Shown: positions 9,658 through 18,545, numbered from the stretch's first letter. The stretch: DNA of 64,000 nt from Notamacropus eugenii (GCF_028372415.1 NC_092875.1:49786771-49850770); one strand, 5' to 3'. The notes: generated by a model not told the origin, from the sequence alone. Numbers and translations are program-made.

Positions 9658-9698
<41 letters not shown>
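9363..9698 (+). mobile_element. WALLSI-type SINE with tRNA head and (CA)n tail
   Basis: Head ACAGCTAGGTGGGGCAGTGG, then GAGTTCAAATCTCACCTCAG and TGTGACCTTGGGCAAGTCAC. It switches at about 9485 to the body shared with 4330-4515, and ends ATGAAGGACAAACACAC plus CA repeats. Flanks GGGGGAGAAGGAGGAT (9347-9362) and GGGGGAGGAGGAT (9699-9711) look like the target duplication. Confidence 0.85.
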
Positions 9699-9700
<2 letters not shown>

Positions 9701-9717
9701 GGGAGGAGGATATAAAG

Positions 9718-9937
9718 AAGTTGCAGTGGGTACAACAACACTGGATTTGGAATCAGGAAGTTATCGCTGTTCAGTCCTGTCCAACTCTTCGTGACCCCAT
9801 TTGGGGTTTTCCTGCAAAGACACTCATATGGTTTGCTATTTCTTCTCTAACTCATTTTACAGATGAGGAATCTGAGGCAGACAGGGTTAAGTGACTTGCC
9901 CAAGGTCACACAGCTAGTAAAGTATCTGAGGTCAGAT
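9718..9937 (-). mobile_element. tRNA-headed SINE, long form, truncated
   Basis: Antisense from TGTTCAGTCCTGTCCAACTC (9768) to GCTAGTAAAGTATCTGAGGT, where it is cut by the next element. The 40 bp before it (9718-9758, GGATTTGGAATCAGGAAG) look like the head of a separate sense SINE. Confidence 0.8.
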
Positions 9938-10028
9938 CCTTTTATTAAGGAGATTTGTTATGTGGAGTTTGGATTCAGTCAAAGATGCTGCACTGGAAGA
10001 CCTAGAGGCTGCAGGTTCTCCACCCCTG
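9937..10028 (+). mobile_element. hAT miniature element, right half
   Basis: CCTTTTATTAAGGAGATTTG, GGATTCAGTCAAAG, GGAAGACCTAGAGGCTGCAG, ending in the terminal repeat GGTTCTCCACCCCTG. Same family as 11648-11728, lacking the left terminus. Confidence 0.65.
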
Positions 10029-10079
10029 GATTAGGCTAATTCTGTTTAGCCCAGTTGAGTGAGTAGAAGTTGGGTTTGA

Positions 10080-10205
10080 TGAAAGTTAACAATTTCCTAA
10101 TCAAGAAAGCCATCCCAAAGTGGAATGAAGGGGCTCCCCCTCCATATTGTTGACATAGTTGTTCGTCCTTCATTCTTGAAGAGGACCAATGACATTACAC
10201 CCCTC
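10080..10205. mobile_element. L3/CR1 fragment (+) and WALLSI-tail fragment (-)
   Basis: 10080-10145: AATTTCCTAATCAAGAAAGC..CATCCCAAAGTGGAATG is L3/CR1 3' UTR. 10156-10205: TTGTTCGTCCTTCATTCTTG..GACCAATGACATT is the reversed end of a WALLSI-type SINE. Confidence 0.55.
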
Positions 10206-10224
10206 AAAGGAAGCCTTCCAGAAA

Positions 10225-10365
10225 GGACTTCATCGGGAGTCTAAGGGCTTGGATTTGACTCCCCACTCTTGTTACTGATGATCTGTGTGACCTTGGGCAA
10301 GTTCAGACAATATTTACTGGCCTCTGAGCTCCTTCCCACCTCTGAGAATCTCAGATTCTGCAATT
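10225..10365 (+). mobile_element. MIR
   Basis: GGGCTTGGATTTGACTCC, TGTGTGACCTTGGGCAAGTT, GAGCTCCTTCCCACCTCTGA, TCTCAGATTCTGC. The middle is shortened. Confidence 0.7.
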
Positions 10366-10790
10366 TCGGTAAGATGAAGCTTTCCCCCAAGAACCTCACA
10401 TGTGCTCCCAAGGAGGTTGGGAAGGAAGGCAGACCTTGGAGAAGCACACCAAGCAATGCCATGCCCTGTGGCATAGCCCTACCTACCTCACCTAGTTAGA
10501 ACTCTATTTATCAATGGACTAGCTCTAAACCCAAGGATGCTATAGCTCAGCAGGCAATGGTCTTCACCAGCTCCAAGGGAGCATAAAGAGCAGTTAGACC
10601 CCTCCATGCAGACTTTATGACTCCTCCTGGACATGGCCATTATACACCCCATGGGGTATATCAGACCTTTGATGCCAGCCAAAGTGTGAAACTGACTAGA
10701 CAAAGTCAGTGAGAGGACCCGAAGATTCCATCAGGAAGACTGCCCACAGGAAACAGGGGACACTTATCTGTACCATTCTATTCAAGACCC
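10366..10790. other. Unassigned sequence
   Basis: No recognised repeat. Short overlapping frames on both strands (about 70 codons) resemble nothing known. Confidence 0.35.
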
Positions 10791-10794
10791 GCCA

Positions 10795-11065
10795 TGATTT
10801 TAGAGCTGGGAGGGACCTTAGAAGTCATCTAGTTCACTCCCTCCCTCCCTATTTTATAGATGAGGAAACTAAGTTCCAAGTCCTCGGTGCAGCTCTGAAA
10901 GGAACCTCAGAGGCTAGCTAACATAACATCCCTCACTTTACAAATGAGGAAACTGAGACCCAACAAAGTTAAACGATTGAACCAAGGCTACACAAGTAGA
11001 AGGAATTAGTGGCAGGATCTGAACCCAGTTCCTCACACTCCAGAATCATTCCTTCTATCACACAT
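10795..11065 (-). mobile_element. Two tandem MIR copies
   Basis: 10795-10885 (GAGCTGGGAGGGACCTTAGA, AGTCATCTAGTTC, GATGAGGAAACTAAG) is 3'-truncated. 10888-11065 restarts with GGAACCTCAGAGGCTAGC and runs to the end of the core (GGATCTGAACCCAGTTCC). Confidence 0.7.
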
Positions 11066-11347
11066 CATCAGAGAGGGTAGATTTTAGTGAATCAGACCCC
11101 TACTACGTGGGGAAAACCCTAAGTTAAAGCCGCTTCAATGTATTTTAAGGACTCATGATTTCGTCAGTATTTATGCTGCCTCCACTAATGCAGGTCAAAG
11201 TTTCTGCCCCTTTCTTTGGAAAGTAAAAAGAGGAGAAAATATATTTCTAGTAATGAGCTTAAAAGTTAGATTAAGGGAGTCTCCAGAGAGATAAAAGAGA
11301 GACCATGGGCCAAACTGACCAAGGATTAACAGGGAGCGTACTGCTGT
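11066..11347. other. Unassigned sequence
   Basis: About 280 bp without recognised repeats or coding signal. Confidence 0.35.
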
Positions 11348-11600
11348 AGAATTTAGAAGCCAGCCCAAACTGGATTCTAAGAGCTGATTGTTAAATTTTG
11401 GGGGTGAGCATTTACACTTTGGAAATGGGGAAATACTAAAGATCAGGGCTTGATTTGCTTTGTTGTTTACCTAGAGTTAAGGAAGTGATAAAGATTAAGA
11501 TTAATGATGCAGATTAAATTTAAAAGGATCCTGTTTATTTGGAGAGAAGGGGCGGAGATCCAATTGTTAAACAGGTGTTAAACACCACTGCCTGTGAAAC
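11348..11600 (+). repeat. Dispersed family 'A', copy 2
   Basis: TTGTTAAATTTTGGGGGTGA, GCATTTACACTTTGG, GCTTGATTTGCTTTGTTG, then GATGCAGATTAAATTTAAAA. Collinear with copies at 5456 and 31285. Confidence 0.55.
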
Positions 11601-11647
11601 ATGGTAGCTGGCAGCTTCCACTGTCAAACACCTCATACATTAGGACC

Positions 11648-11728
11648 CAGGGGTGGGAAACCTGACTGAGGGAAAGGGACGCACTTGAAGACCTAGAGAG
11701 CCTCAAGGCCACAGGTTCCACACCCCTG
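11648..11728 (+). mobile_element. hAT miniature inverted-repeat element
   Basis: Terminal repeats CAGGGGTGGGAAACCT (left) and AGGTTCCACACCCCTG (right) pair with two mismatches. Flanks CATTAGGAC (from 11638) and CATTAGAC (from 11729) fit an 8-bp hAT target duplication with one indel. Internally deleted, about 80 bp, no coding capacity. Confidence 0.8.
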
Positions 11729-11739
11729 CATTAGACCTT

Positions 11740-11840
11740 TTCTGACTACTCACAGCTAGGAGTGTATCCCCCTCCTCCAAATTACTTCATATTTATTTTC
11801 TATTTTTTTGTATATATACATTTGTACATATCTAACAGTG
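11740..11840 (+). mobile_element. L2 3' fragment
   Basis: TTTTCTGACTACTCACAGC, CCCCCTCCTCCAAATTAC, TTTTGTATATATACATTTG: the piece of marsupial L2 just before the GAGCTCCTTGAGG block. Confidence 0.5.
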
Positions 11841-12044
11841 GTGTGAGTGGTATAGCAGACCTCTTGCTAACCCACCTCTTTTTTGTACACCAGGCTACGC
11901 TTGGTAGTTGGAGATGACTATTTCTTCAGCTTAGCTCCCTTAGCTCAATTCCCCTGGGAGAGATTTCCTCTCAAATCACACTGGGTAAAAATGGTAAAGC
12001 CCAGCTCTGCAGCCACTGGTGACTCAGTTGGAGACTTGAGAATT
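11841..12044. other. Unassigned sequence
   Basis: No signal recognised. A 45-bp antisense L2 tip (ATTTATTAAGCACCTATTAT) follows at 12045-12090. Confidence 0.35.
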
Positions 12045-12092
12045 ATTTATTAAGCACCTATTATGTTCCAGACACGTAGCCTAGAGCAGAAG

Positions 12093-12540
12093 TTCCCAAT
12101 TTTGTTCATGCTTTGGACCCCTTGACAGTAAGTCTGAGGAAGCCTACTGTCCCTTTCTCAGAATGTTTTTAAACAATCCAAGAAAATGCTAAATTTCAGT
12201 TAGAGGTTGGTGAAAACAGTCTTTCTGTTTGTTTGGGTTTGTTTCTTCTTTCTTGTGTTTCATTCTATTGGTTATAATTTTTCTTTGCAACATGACTAAT
12301 GTGAAAATATGTTTAATGTGAATGGATATGTAGAGCCTTTATCAGATAGAATGTCGTCTTTGGGAGGGGAGAAGGGAGGGAGGGGGAGAAAATTTAGAAC
12401 TCAAAAGTTTATGGAACTGAATGTTATAAACTAAACATAAATAAATAAATTAGAAAAAAGAAAGAAAATAGTCTTTTTATTTTCCCCATCCAAAGTTCTC
12501 AGACCTCCTGAGGGTCCTTGGACCCCATATTAAGAATGCA
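12093..12540 (+). mobile_element. hAT-like element split by an L1 3' end
   Basis: Left part 12093-12224 (AAGTTCCCAATTTTGTTCAT, GGACCCCTTGACAGTAAGTC, GAATGTTTTTAAACAATCC). Right part 12464-12540 (TCTCAGACCTCCTG, CCCCATATTAAGAATGC). Same family as 32143-32358. Confidence 0.7.
12225..12463 (+). mobile_element. L1 3' UTR insertion
   Basis: GTTTGTTTGGG..TTGCAACATGACTAATGTG, GGGAGGGAGGGGGAGAAAAT, TTAGAACTCAAAAGTTTATG and an AAATAAATAAATTAG tail. Flanked by GAAAACAGTCTTT (12212) and GAAAATAGTCTTT (12464), a target duplication with one change. Confidence 0.8.
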
Positions 12541-12544
12541 TAGT

Positions 12545-13228
12545 CTAGTGGGATCTCAGCATAGAAATTCTCTCTCCATGCCCTAGCAAGCTGTAAAAAC
12601 AAATAAATAATTTCCTTCTTCAACTCTGAGCCCCAAGATTGTTGGCAAAACTGCCACAGCTTCTAAATCCCTCTTTCTCTGTCCCAGATGAAATCCCCAA
12701 TGACTTCCTCCCAACTGCATTTCCAGGGATCCACTCAGATTAGCCATGCTTGTGATTGTTTTATCACAATCGCTAGACAAAACAAATATTTAAACAAGGG
12801 AAAGTAAGCACACTTGTAATAAACAGACTTTCCCTGTGCCCAGAGGGTAAAGGTGTAGGGCTCCTGCCCTCTCAGAGAGAGAAGTAAGGAAACTTAGGGA
12901 GAAAAGTAAAATGAATAATCACCAGCTTAGGCTCAACAATCCAGGGGTTTGATCAACACAGCAATTCATCGTGGTACAAGTGCCTTCCTGAATGATCAGG
13001 CCACATAGCCCCAGTCTTGGAACCTACTGATGATTCCACAGCTCCTGTCCCCACTCCAGTGACTTCTCCGCCTTCTTCTCCCCAAAATTCCTTAGTATCG
13101 GAAAAGCTAGCTTGCTAATCAAAATTCCAGGAGAGGGGAATGCTAGGCTGATAAGCGGGCTTTCTTTCTGATCTCCTTGGCAATGTCAAGACTGTGATAG
13201 ACCGTTATTTCCCTGGGGAAAATTCTTG
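12545..13228. other. Unique sequence, no gene seen
   Basis: About 680 bp with no recognised repeat. A 65-codon minus-strand frame has no recognisable product. Confidence 0.35.
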
Positions 13229-13229
13229 A

Positions 13230-13325
13230 CAGTTGGGAACTGTTTCATTTTCATTTTTGTATCCCTAACACCTTGCAGAGTGCTTGGTAAATAGTGAATG
13301 ATCAATAAATACTCATTGATGGGTT
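13230..13325 (+). mobile_element. L2 3' tip
   Basis: TTTCATTTTTGTATCCC, ACCTTGCAGAGTGCTTGGTA, AATGATCAATAAATACTCAT: the usual L2 terminal block. Confidence 0.7.
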
Positions 13326-13419
13326 GATGGATTCCATCCTTGGAGCATTCAACCAATTATTCTCTTCATGCCTATTTGTTTTCCGGTTTGGCTTTTTCCT
13401 TGACCCCTGTTTAGTAAAG

Positions 13420-13513
13420 AGGCAGCTAAGTGGTGCAGTGGATAGAACTCCAGTCCTGGAGTCAGGAGGACCCGAGTTCAAATTCTGCCTCAGACAGGTA
13501 CCAGTTGTGTGAC

Positions 13514-13578
<65 letters not shown>
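13420..13578 (+). mobile_element. tRNA-headed SINE head fused to (GA)n
   Basis: AGGCAGCTAAGTGGTGCAGT, GTCCTGGAGTCAGGAGGACC, GAGTTCAAATTCTGCCTCAG up to TGTGTGACCC at 13513, then (GA) to 13578. The SINE body beyond GTGTGACCC is replaced by the microsatellite. Confidence 0.85.
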
Positions 13579-13584
<6 letters not shown>

Positions 13585-13589
13585 ATAAC

Positions 13590-13806
13590 TCTGCAAACAG
13601 AATTGCAGTAGCTCAAAAGAAAGGTGAAAAGTGCAAATTTAGAGACTTCTCCACTCCAAATGTTCATATGGACTATTTGTGCCCCAACCTGTGATGGAAC
13701 ATTCCGAGATTGTATTGGTCTGATCAGTCACAGTCAGACACACTATACCTTTGACTCCCAACATGGCAATGTCATTTTGGTCCTCTTTATTAACGACAAC
13801 AGCTAA
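13590..13806 (+). mobile_element. RTE-like LINE/SINE 3' fragment with C2H2 relic
   Basis: One frame reads CAPTCDGTFRDCIGLISHSQ followed by TH, a C2H2 finger spacing (C-x2-C..H-x3/4-H) like the C-terminal finger I associate with RTE-type LINE proteins (GLISHxRTH). Ends ATGTCATTTTGGTCCTC..AACGACAACAGC, an RTE-derived SINE-like tail. Not a zinc-finger gene: it is short, isolated and has no upstream domain. Confidence 0.6.
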
Positions 13807-14125
13807 CCAACTAGAACTCTATCTTGGCTTCCATGACTGGTCCATGACTGGGGAGGCAGAGGAGGGTTCTGCTAGTCATCAGAAAGGGACGATCTAAACA
13901 GAGAGAACTACATTTTGTGAGCACACACTAATCCCTAGGGTCTTCCTAAATTAAGGACTACCTTGGATTCTCTGGTCTTAGAACCCCTTGCAACAAAGCC
14001 CTGGAGGCTGTGGACAAACCCCAACAGGATGGGCAAGCACGGAAAGGGTTACAATCTGTATCGATGTAGGGGATCCCCCCCCCACCCCAACATTGCTGAG
14101 TTCACAGGTGCCTTTGAGTATTTAG
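13807..14125. other. Unassigned sequence
   Basis: No repeat or gene signature recognised. Contains a short C9 run near 14075. Confidence 0.35.
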
Positions 14126-14290
14126 TCTTACAGGATCACAAATTAAGACCTACAAGGGAATTTCACCATCTTGTTCAACCTGCTCATTTTACAGATGAGT
14201 AAGGAAAGTGAGGCCCAGAAGGTGGGAAGGTTTGCCTAAGTGAGAGGAAAAGCAGGGATTAGAGCTCAGACTCTGACTAGATTCAGTGGG
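14126..14290 (-). mobile_element. MIR
   Basis: GATCACAAATTAAGACC, TTTTACAGATGAGTAAGG, GTGAGGCCCAGAAGG; diverged, 3' part weak. Confidence 0.65.
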
Positions 14291-15060
14291 AGATCCTTTC
14301 TTGATTATGTTCCAACTCTGAGATTCCCTAATTCTGTGGAGAAAGGAAGTTGGAAGGAGCTGGAGCAAGGTTCACTTTCTTTGGACTTCATACAGAGGGA
14401 CCTAGGCAGGAAACATTGAGGGGTGGAAGGGAGAAAGGAGATCAACTAGGCCTGGCTAGCTTTCTCCAGCAGTTATAATTAGCCCTGAGTTAGGTGCATT
14501 GGGCAGAAAGAGATTTATCCCTTAGACGATAAGAGCAATCCCCCATAGCCCAAGGACAGGGATCTAGAACGATGAAGAATGGTGGTGGTGGTGCAGAGCC
14601 AGGGGCAGGCCAGAAGAGTTTTTGGAGAACAGCTGGGGTCCCAGATGGAAAAAATGAATGTTCAGTTAAAGATTCCTCAGCAGAAAATGATTGTTGACTG
14701 AGCCGTTGTCAGGCTTCAGAAGGGCATGTGAAGGAGCTGGGATCCTCGAGGCAGAGCCCAGGTATATCCATTTATTTCCAGTAGTGGAGCCCAATTGCCA
14801 ACAGCTGGCAGATTGTTTAAAAGATTTGGAAATCTTCCTCTCTGAGGTGTTTACTGCTTTTATAAAGCACACACTCTATCTATAAATAGTGAACTTTTAT
14901 TCCAAAGGGCGGTTTGGAGGAAGAAAAATAATCATCATCATTGACAATGAGCCAAATTCTTTGCCTTTGACTTGTCTTGTTGAAAACATGAGACCAGCTA
15001 GTTTAGTGTCACTGTCTGGAGAAGCTGAGGCCTAGGTGTACGAAGCAAGATACCCACCTC
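14291..15060. other. Unique sequence, no gene seen
   Basis: About 770 bp without recognised repeats. A-T-rich patches (GTTATAATTAGCC at about 14472) and an ATC run at 14931-14940. Opposing 65-codon frames (14666-14885) have no known product. Confidence 0.35.
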
Positions 15061-15151
15061 ACTTATGAGGACCTGAGTTACGGGAGAACACCAGAAGTCT
15101 GTGACTTTGGGCATGTTATTTAACTCCTCAGGGTTTCACTTTCCTCATCCA

Positions 15152-15284
15152 TAGTTTTGTTTTTTTGCACAAGGCAATCGGGGTCAAGTGACTTGCCCAA
15201 GGTCACACAGCTAGTGTCAAATGTCTAAAGTCACATTTGAACTCAGGTCCTCCTGACTCTATCCACTGAACCACCTAGCTGCCC
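15152..15284 (-). mobile_element. WSINE-like short SINE
   Basis: Antisense: T-run, GCACAAGGCAATCGGGGTC, AAGTGACTTGCCCAAGGTC, TTTGAACTCAGGTCCTCCTG, CCACCTAGCTGCCCC. The GGCAATnGGGGT junction is typical of the Australian WSINE form. Confidence 0.85.
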
Positions 15285-15480
15285 CTCTATGTATCTCTAT
15301 TTTTTCTATGTCTCTTTTGTACATAGTTGTTTGCCAGTCTTATGTCCTGTTAGATTACCAGCTTCTTGAAATCTGAGACTGAGTTGTGTTTTTTTTCACC
15401 CTTTCTCGTACCCCTGTGCTCAGTATAGTGCCTGGTACATAGTAGGCTTTTAATAAATGCTTATTTACTGATCAACTAAC
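15285..15480 (+). mobile_element. L2 3' end
   Basis: TTTTGTACATAGTTGTTTGC, GATTACCAGCTTCTTG, CAGTATAGTGCCTGGTACAT, AGTAGGCTTTTAATAAATGC. Lies inside the MIR. Confidence 0.85.
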
Positions 15481-15555
15481 AATCAAATAAGGGGTATGAA
15501 CTAGTTGCCCTCTAAGGTCCCTTCCAGCTCCACATTTATGATCCTATGATAAAAT

Positions 15556-15785
15556 GTAGAGTACAAGACTCAGAAGCAGGACATCCTGGCTTCAAATCCC
15601 GCTTCTGGAGCTGTGTAAATGCAAAGAAGTCACCTAATCCCTTAGAGCCTCAGTTTCCCCATCTGTAAAATGTGAATCATAATTTTCTTAGTACAGGGTT
15701 GTTTGGAAGCTCAAATGAGATAGTATATGTAAAGTTTAAAAAACTAAAGCGCTATATATGTGTCTGCTAATATTACTTTTCACAT
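15556..15785 (+). mobile_element. MIR/THER-type CORE-SINE with marsupial tail
   Basis: AGACTCAGAAGCAGGACATC, GCTTCAAATCCCGCTTCTGG, CCTCAGTTTCCCCATCTGTA, tail CAAATGAGATAGTATATG and AAGCGCTATATATGTG. Confidence 0.75.
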
Positions 15786-15787
15786 TA

Positions 15788-15952
15788 CCTTTTCATAGAA
15801 TTCAGTTACAGTTACAAGGGATCTTAGAAGCTATCTAGTCTAAAGCCCTCATTTTACAGGAATGAAGAAACGGAGCCTTAAAGAGGTTAAATGACTTATA
15901 CATTGCTACCCAGCTAGTAAGTGTCAGAGGGGGGATTTGAATCCAAATGTAT
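15788..15952 (-). mobile_element. MIR
   Basis: AGGGATCTTAGAAGCTATCT, CCCTCATTTTACAGGAATG, GTTAAATGACTTATACATTG, TAAGTGTCAGAGG. Confidence 0.75.
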
Positions 15953-15954
15953 GT

Positions 15955-16200
15955 CAGTGATTCTTACCTGTTTCTGTGTCATGTCCCCCTTAGGCAATCT
16001 GGTGAAACTCATGGACCCCTTCCCAGAATAATACTTTTAAACAATTGAATGGCATCCTAAATTTTAGTTAGAGGCTAGTCAAAATGAATATGTACATCTT
16101 TTTCCCATCTAAGTTCAGGGAGGGGAAGCTCACCTCTCAAAAATACTCTTTTGCCCAAAACAGGGCTTTGCACCCGGGCCCCTCAGATAAAAAAAGCTAA
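15955..16200 (+). mobile_element. Non-autonomous hAT-like element
   Basis: CAGTGATTCTTACCTGTTTC, GTCATGTCCCCCTTAGGCA, CCCAGAATAATACTTTTAAA, TTTTAGTTAGAGGCTAGTC. Near full length, same family as 32143-32358. Right terminus weak. Confidence 0.65.
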
Positions 16201-16685
16201 TGTCCTAGTAGCTCAACTACCAAACATCTATGGCGAATCATCCTAGGAATGAATCGGTCACTATCATGTTATTATTCTTTGGTATTTAACATTCTGTAGA
16301 CTACTGTGAAGTTTGCTTTTGTAATTGGATAAAGGTATTGCTAAGAATCTTGATAATGACAGTAATAATCCTTTCGTTTCCAGTCACTCAACACGTCCTT
16401 ACGGAACTCTGCTGTCCTCCCAGCCTTGTACTCTCAACCCTGCTCTCAGCTCTGAGCTAGGCTAGCTAGACAAAGAAAGGACATAATTCCTGCCCTAGGG
16501 CAGAAGCAAAAAGTGTCTGAAGCCGGAGACAAGACACACAAGAAACTGAATTAATGGTGACCCTGTCTTCCTTCAGGAAGCTATGAGGATCAGGCAAAAT
16601 TCCAAGTGTCACCACACCCTGAGAGACTCAAAGTCCTCTTAGGAAGTGAGTTGACTTTATTATGTTGAGTTTTTTGAGGGGACTC
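16201..16685. other. Unassigned sequence
   Basis: About 480 bp. The part around 16385-16560 resembles a badly decayed antisense L2 but not convincingly. Confidence 0.3.
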
Positions 16686-16880
16686 ATGAATCCTAGAGCT
16701 AGGATGAACCATAGAAATAATCTAATCCAATCCACTTACCTTACAGATGGAAAAACTAAGGTCCCTAAAAGGAAATGAGTTGCCCAAGGTCACAAAGGCA
16801 ACAAGTAGCAGAATCAGAATTCAAACTCTGATCCATCTCCAAATTAAATGTGCATCGCCATTCCAGCAGCTTACTTGGTT
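16686..16880 (-). mobile_element. MIR
   Basis: ATCCTAGAGCTAGGATGAAC, TTACAGATGGAAAAACTAAG, GAGTTGCCCAAGGTCACAAA, AATTCAAACTCTGATCC. Confidence 0.75.
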
Positions 16881-16954
16881 AAGCCTGGGGGAAAGAAGGC
16901 AAATAGTCTCCATGTTAGGAAAAGATTGAGTGGTGTCTAGAGACAGGGAAAGGA

Positions 16955-17085
16955 TTCCTTTTTATGTGTTGTCTCCCCCTGTTACATTGTAAACTCTTTA
17001 AGTCTTTTTTGTATCCCCAGTGCATTACATAGTGCCCAGCACATAGTAGGTGCGTAATCAGTGATTACTGACTCTGACTCTGTTG
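16955..17085 (+). mobile_element. L2 3' end
   Basis: TTACATTGTAAACTCTTTAA, TTTGTATCCCCAGTGC, CAGCACATAGTAGGTGCGTA. Confidence 0.8.
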
Positions 17086-17377
17086 TCTGTGCCAGTTGGG
17101 AGGAGGCAAGTGGATACAAATGAAAGAAGGCTTCCTGCCCAATAAAGTGAGTGAGGGCCCCCAGATGTGAGGACGCCCTGTGGTGCCTGGCTGCCAGCCA
17201 ACGCACTGGGCTTTCAGAATCAAGTTCAGCTAAAACAGAAATATAAATACAACACATGCCTGCTTTCTCTCTCTTGGTAGACTGCCCACAATCATGGCAT
17301 TCTTTTTCCCCACATACACTAATGGGGAAGTTAGGGGAAGAAACTCAGCAGAGACTGGGTTTCTCCTGTCCTAGGGA
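17086..17377. other. Unassigned sequence
   Basis: About 290 bp with no recognised repeat or coding signal. Confidence 0.35.
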
Positions 17378-17502
17378 AAACATAGATGGAGAGGCTGGGA
17401 GCAACCTCAGGGGCTAGCTAGTCTAATCCCCTCAGTTTACAAAGTAGGAAACTGAGGCCCAGAACCTTGTACCAGAGATACCACAGGTAGCAAGGATTAT
17501 TA
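17378..17502 (-). mobile_element. MIR
   Basis: GAGGCTGGGAGCAACCTCAG, AGTCTAATCCCCTCAG, TAGGAAACTGAGGCCCAGAA. Confidence 0.7.
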
Positions 17503-17910
17503 GAGCATAGGAACATAGATTCCATGCTCAAAGGGTTGCCACAAGTCAACTAATTTAATCCTTTCATTTTACAGATCAGAAACAGGTCAAATGACTTCTA
17601 AGGGACTTTTCCAAGGAAGTCTTTTCTTATTCCTTCCCTAATCCTCTGAGTTTAACTTCCACTTAAATTGTATATATTTTATAGGCATAATTCCTTACAT
17701 ACTGTCTAGTAGAATGTGAGCTCCTTAGGGGCAGGGATTGTGTTTTTGCCTTTTTATCCTCACTATTCTGTGCATGTGGTGCCTTGCTCATAGAAAGCTC
17801 TTAAGAAATGGTTGTTGATTGACTGACTGACCAAGGTCACACAGGTGCTGAGTGGCAAAGGTGAGGTTTCAAAGCCAAGACTCTTTCTAATCCCCTCCAG
17901 ACTGAATGGT
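17503..17910 (-). mobile_element. MIR interrupted by L2
   Basis: Left 17503-17602 (CCTTTCATTTTACAGATCAG, GTCAAATGACTTC). Right 17832-17910 (CCAAGGTCACACAGGTGCTG, AAGACTCTTTCTAATCCC). Together one antisense MIR. Confidence 0.7.
17603..17831 (+). mobile_element. L2 3' end inside the MIR
   Basis: TTTCTTATTCCTTCCCTAAT, GTAGAATGTGAGCTCCTTAG, GGGCAGGGATTGTGTTTTTG, TGTTGATTGACTGACTGA. Confidence 0.8.
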
Positions 17911-17957
17911 AATGGAAAGGGACCCTGTTGACTTTTTGCCTGATAAAGTCAGGCACT

Positions 17958-18010
17958 GTCAGAGTCATGACTAGATCAGGGCAGCCAGAACTTTGTTATA
18001 GGGCACAGTA
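17958..18010 (+). repeat. Dispersed family 'E', copy 2
   Basis: ATGACTAGATCAGGGCAG..CCAGAACTTTGTTATAGGGC aligns with the copy at 9066. Short and diverged. Confidence 0.45.
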
Positions 18011-18390
18011 TCTCCATGGGGCTCTTCTCCAAAAGTTCACCTTCCACCCCAACTCCCACAGGAGTACAGGCTAGGAAATCAAGGCTTTGCCATAAATCAG
18101 ACATCTGACTACAGAGAGGTCACCTAACACATCCAAACTTTGGTTTCCCCCATCCCTAAAAAAGAGGTTGGACCGCTACACAGCTGCCAAGTGTTTGTCT
18201 AAGTTTAAGTATGAACCCGTCATCATTTAGAGAAGGCCTAGCTGGGCCCTGGGAAGTTTGTTCTCTCAAATAGAAACCATGACCTTGAATTCATGTAGAC
18301 AGTATCTAAACCTATCCCTACACATGTAAAAGAGCCCAAAGCAGCATGCCCAGTCTCCACACAACTCTGAGTGAGCTGTTAAGGCATAAT
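18011..18390. other. Unassigned sequence
   Basis: No recognised repeat except a weak MIR-like trace near 18120-18170 (CACCTAACACATCC, CCCCCATCCCTAAAAAAGAG). Confidence 0.3.
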
Positions 18391-18391
18391 T

Positions 18392-18545
18392 GGTATAGAT
18401 CCATCCTCAGACTTAGGAAGATCTGGGTTCAACAGTTGCCTTTGATGCCTCCTGGCTATGTGACCTTGAGCAAATCACTTAGCCCTCTAAGATCCCTCAG
18501 GCAGCTCTCTAGGACTTTAATTGTGGAAAAATTGACATTGAGAAT
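18392..18545 (+). mobile_element. tRNA-headed SINE variant
   Basis: CTTAGGAAGATCTGGGTTCA, GATGCCTCCTGGCTATGTG, ACCTTGAGCAAATCACTTAG, then CAGGCAGCTCTCTAGGACTT, a variant 3' body different from the long form. Confidence 0.65.

Larger units (their letters stand above)
15062..15552 (+). mobile_element. MIR interrupted by L2 and SINE
   Basis: 5' part 15062-15150 (TGAGGACCTGAGTTACGGG, TCTGTGACTTTGGGCATG, TCACTTTCCTCATCC). 3' part 15484-15552 (AATAAGGGGTATGAACTAG, CCTCTAAGGTCCCTTCCAG, TTTATGATCCTATG). The two halves join to one MIR once the inserts are removed. Confidence 0.75.

Noticed and set aside
13624-13806. A zinc-finger gene
   Set aside because: A single degenerate finger in a repeat, without start context, linker repeats or partner domains.
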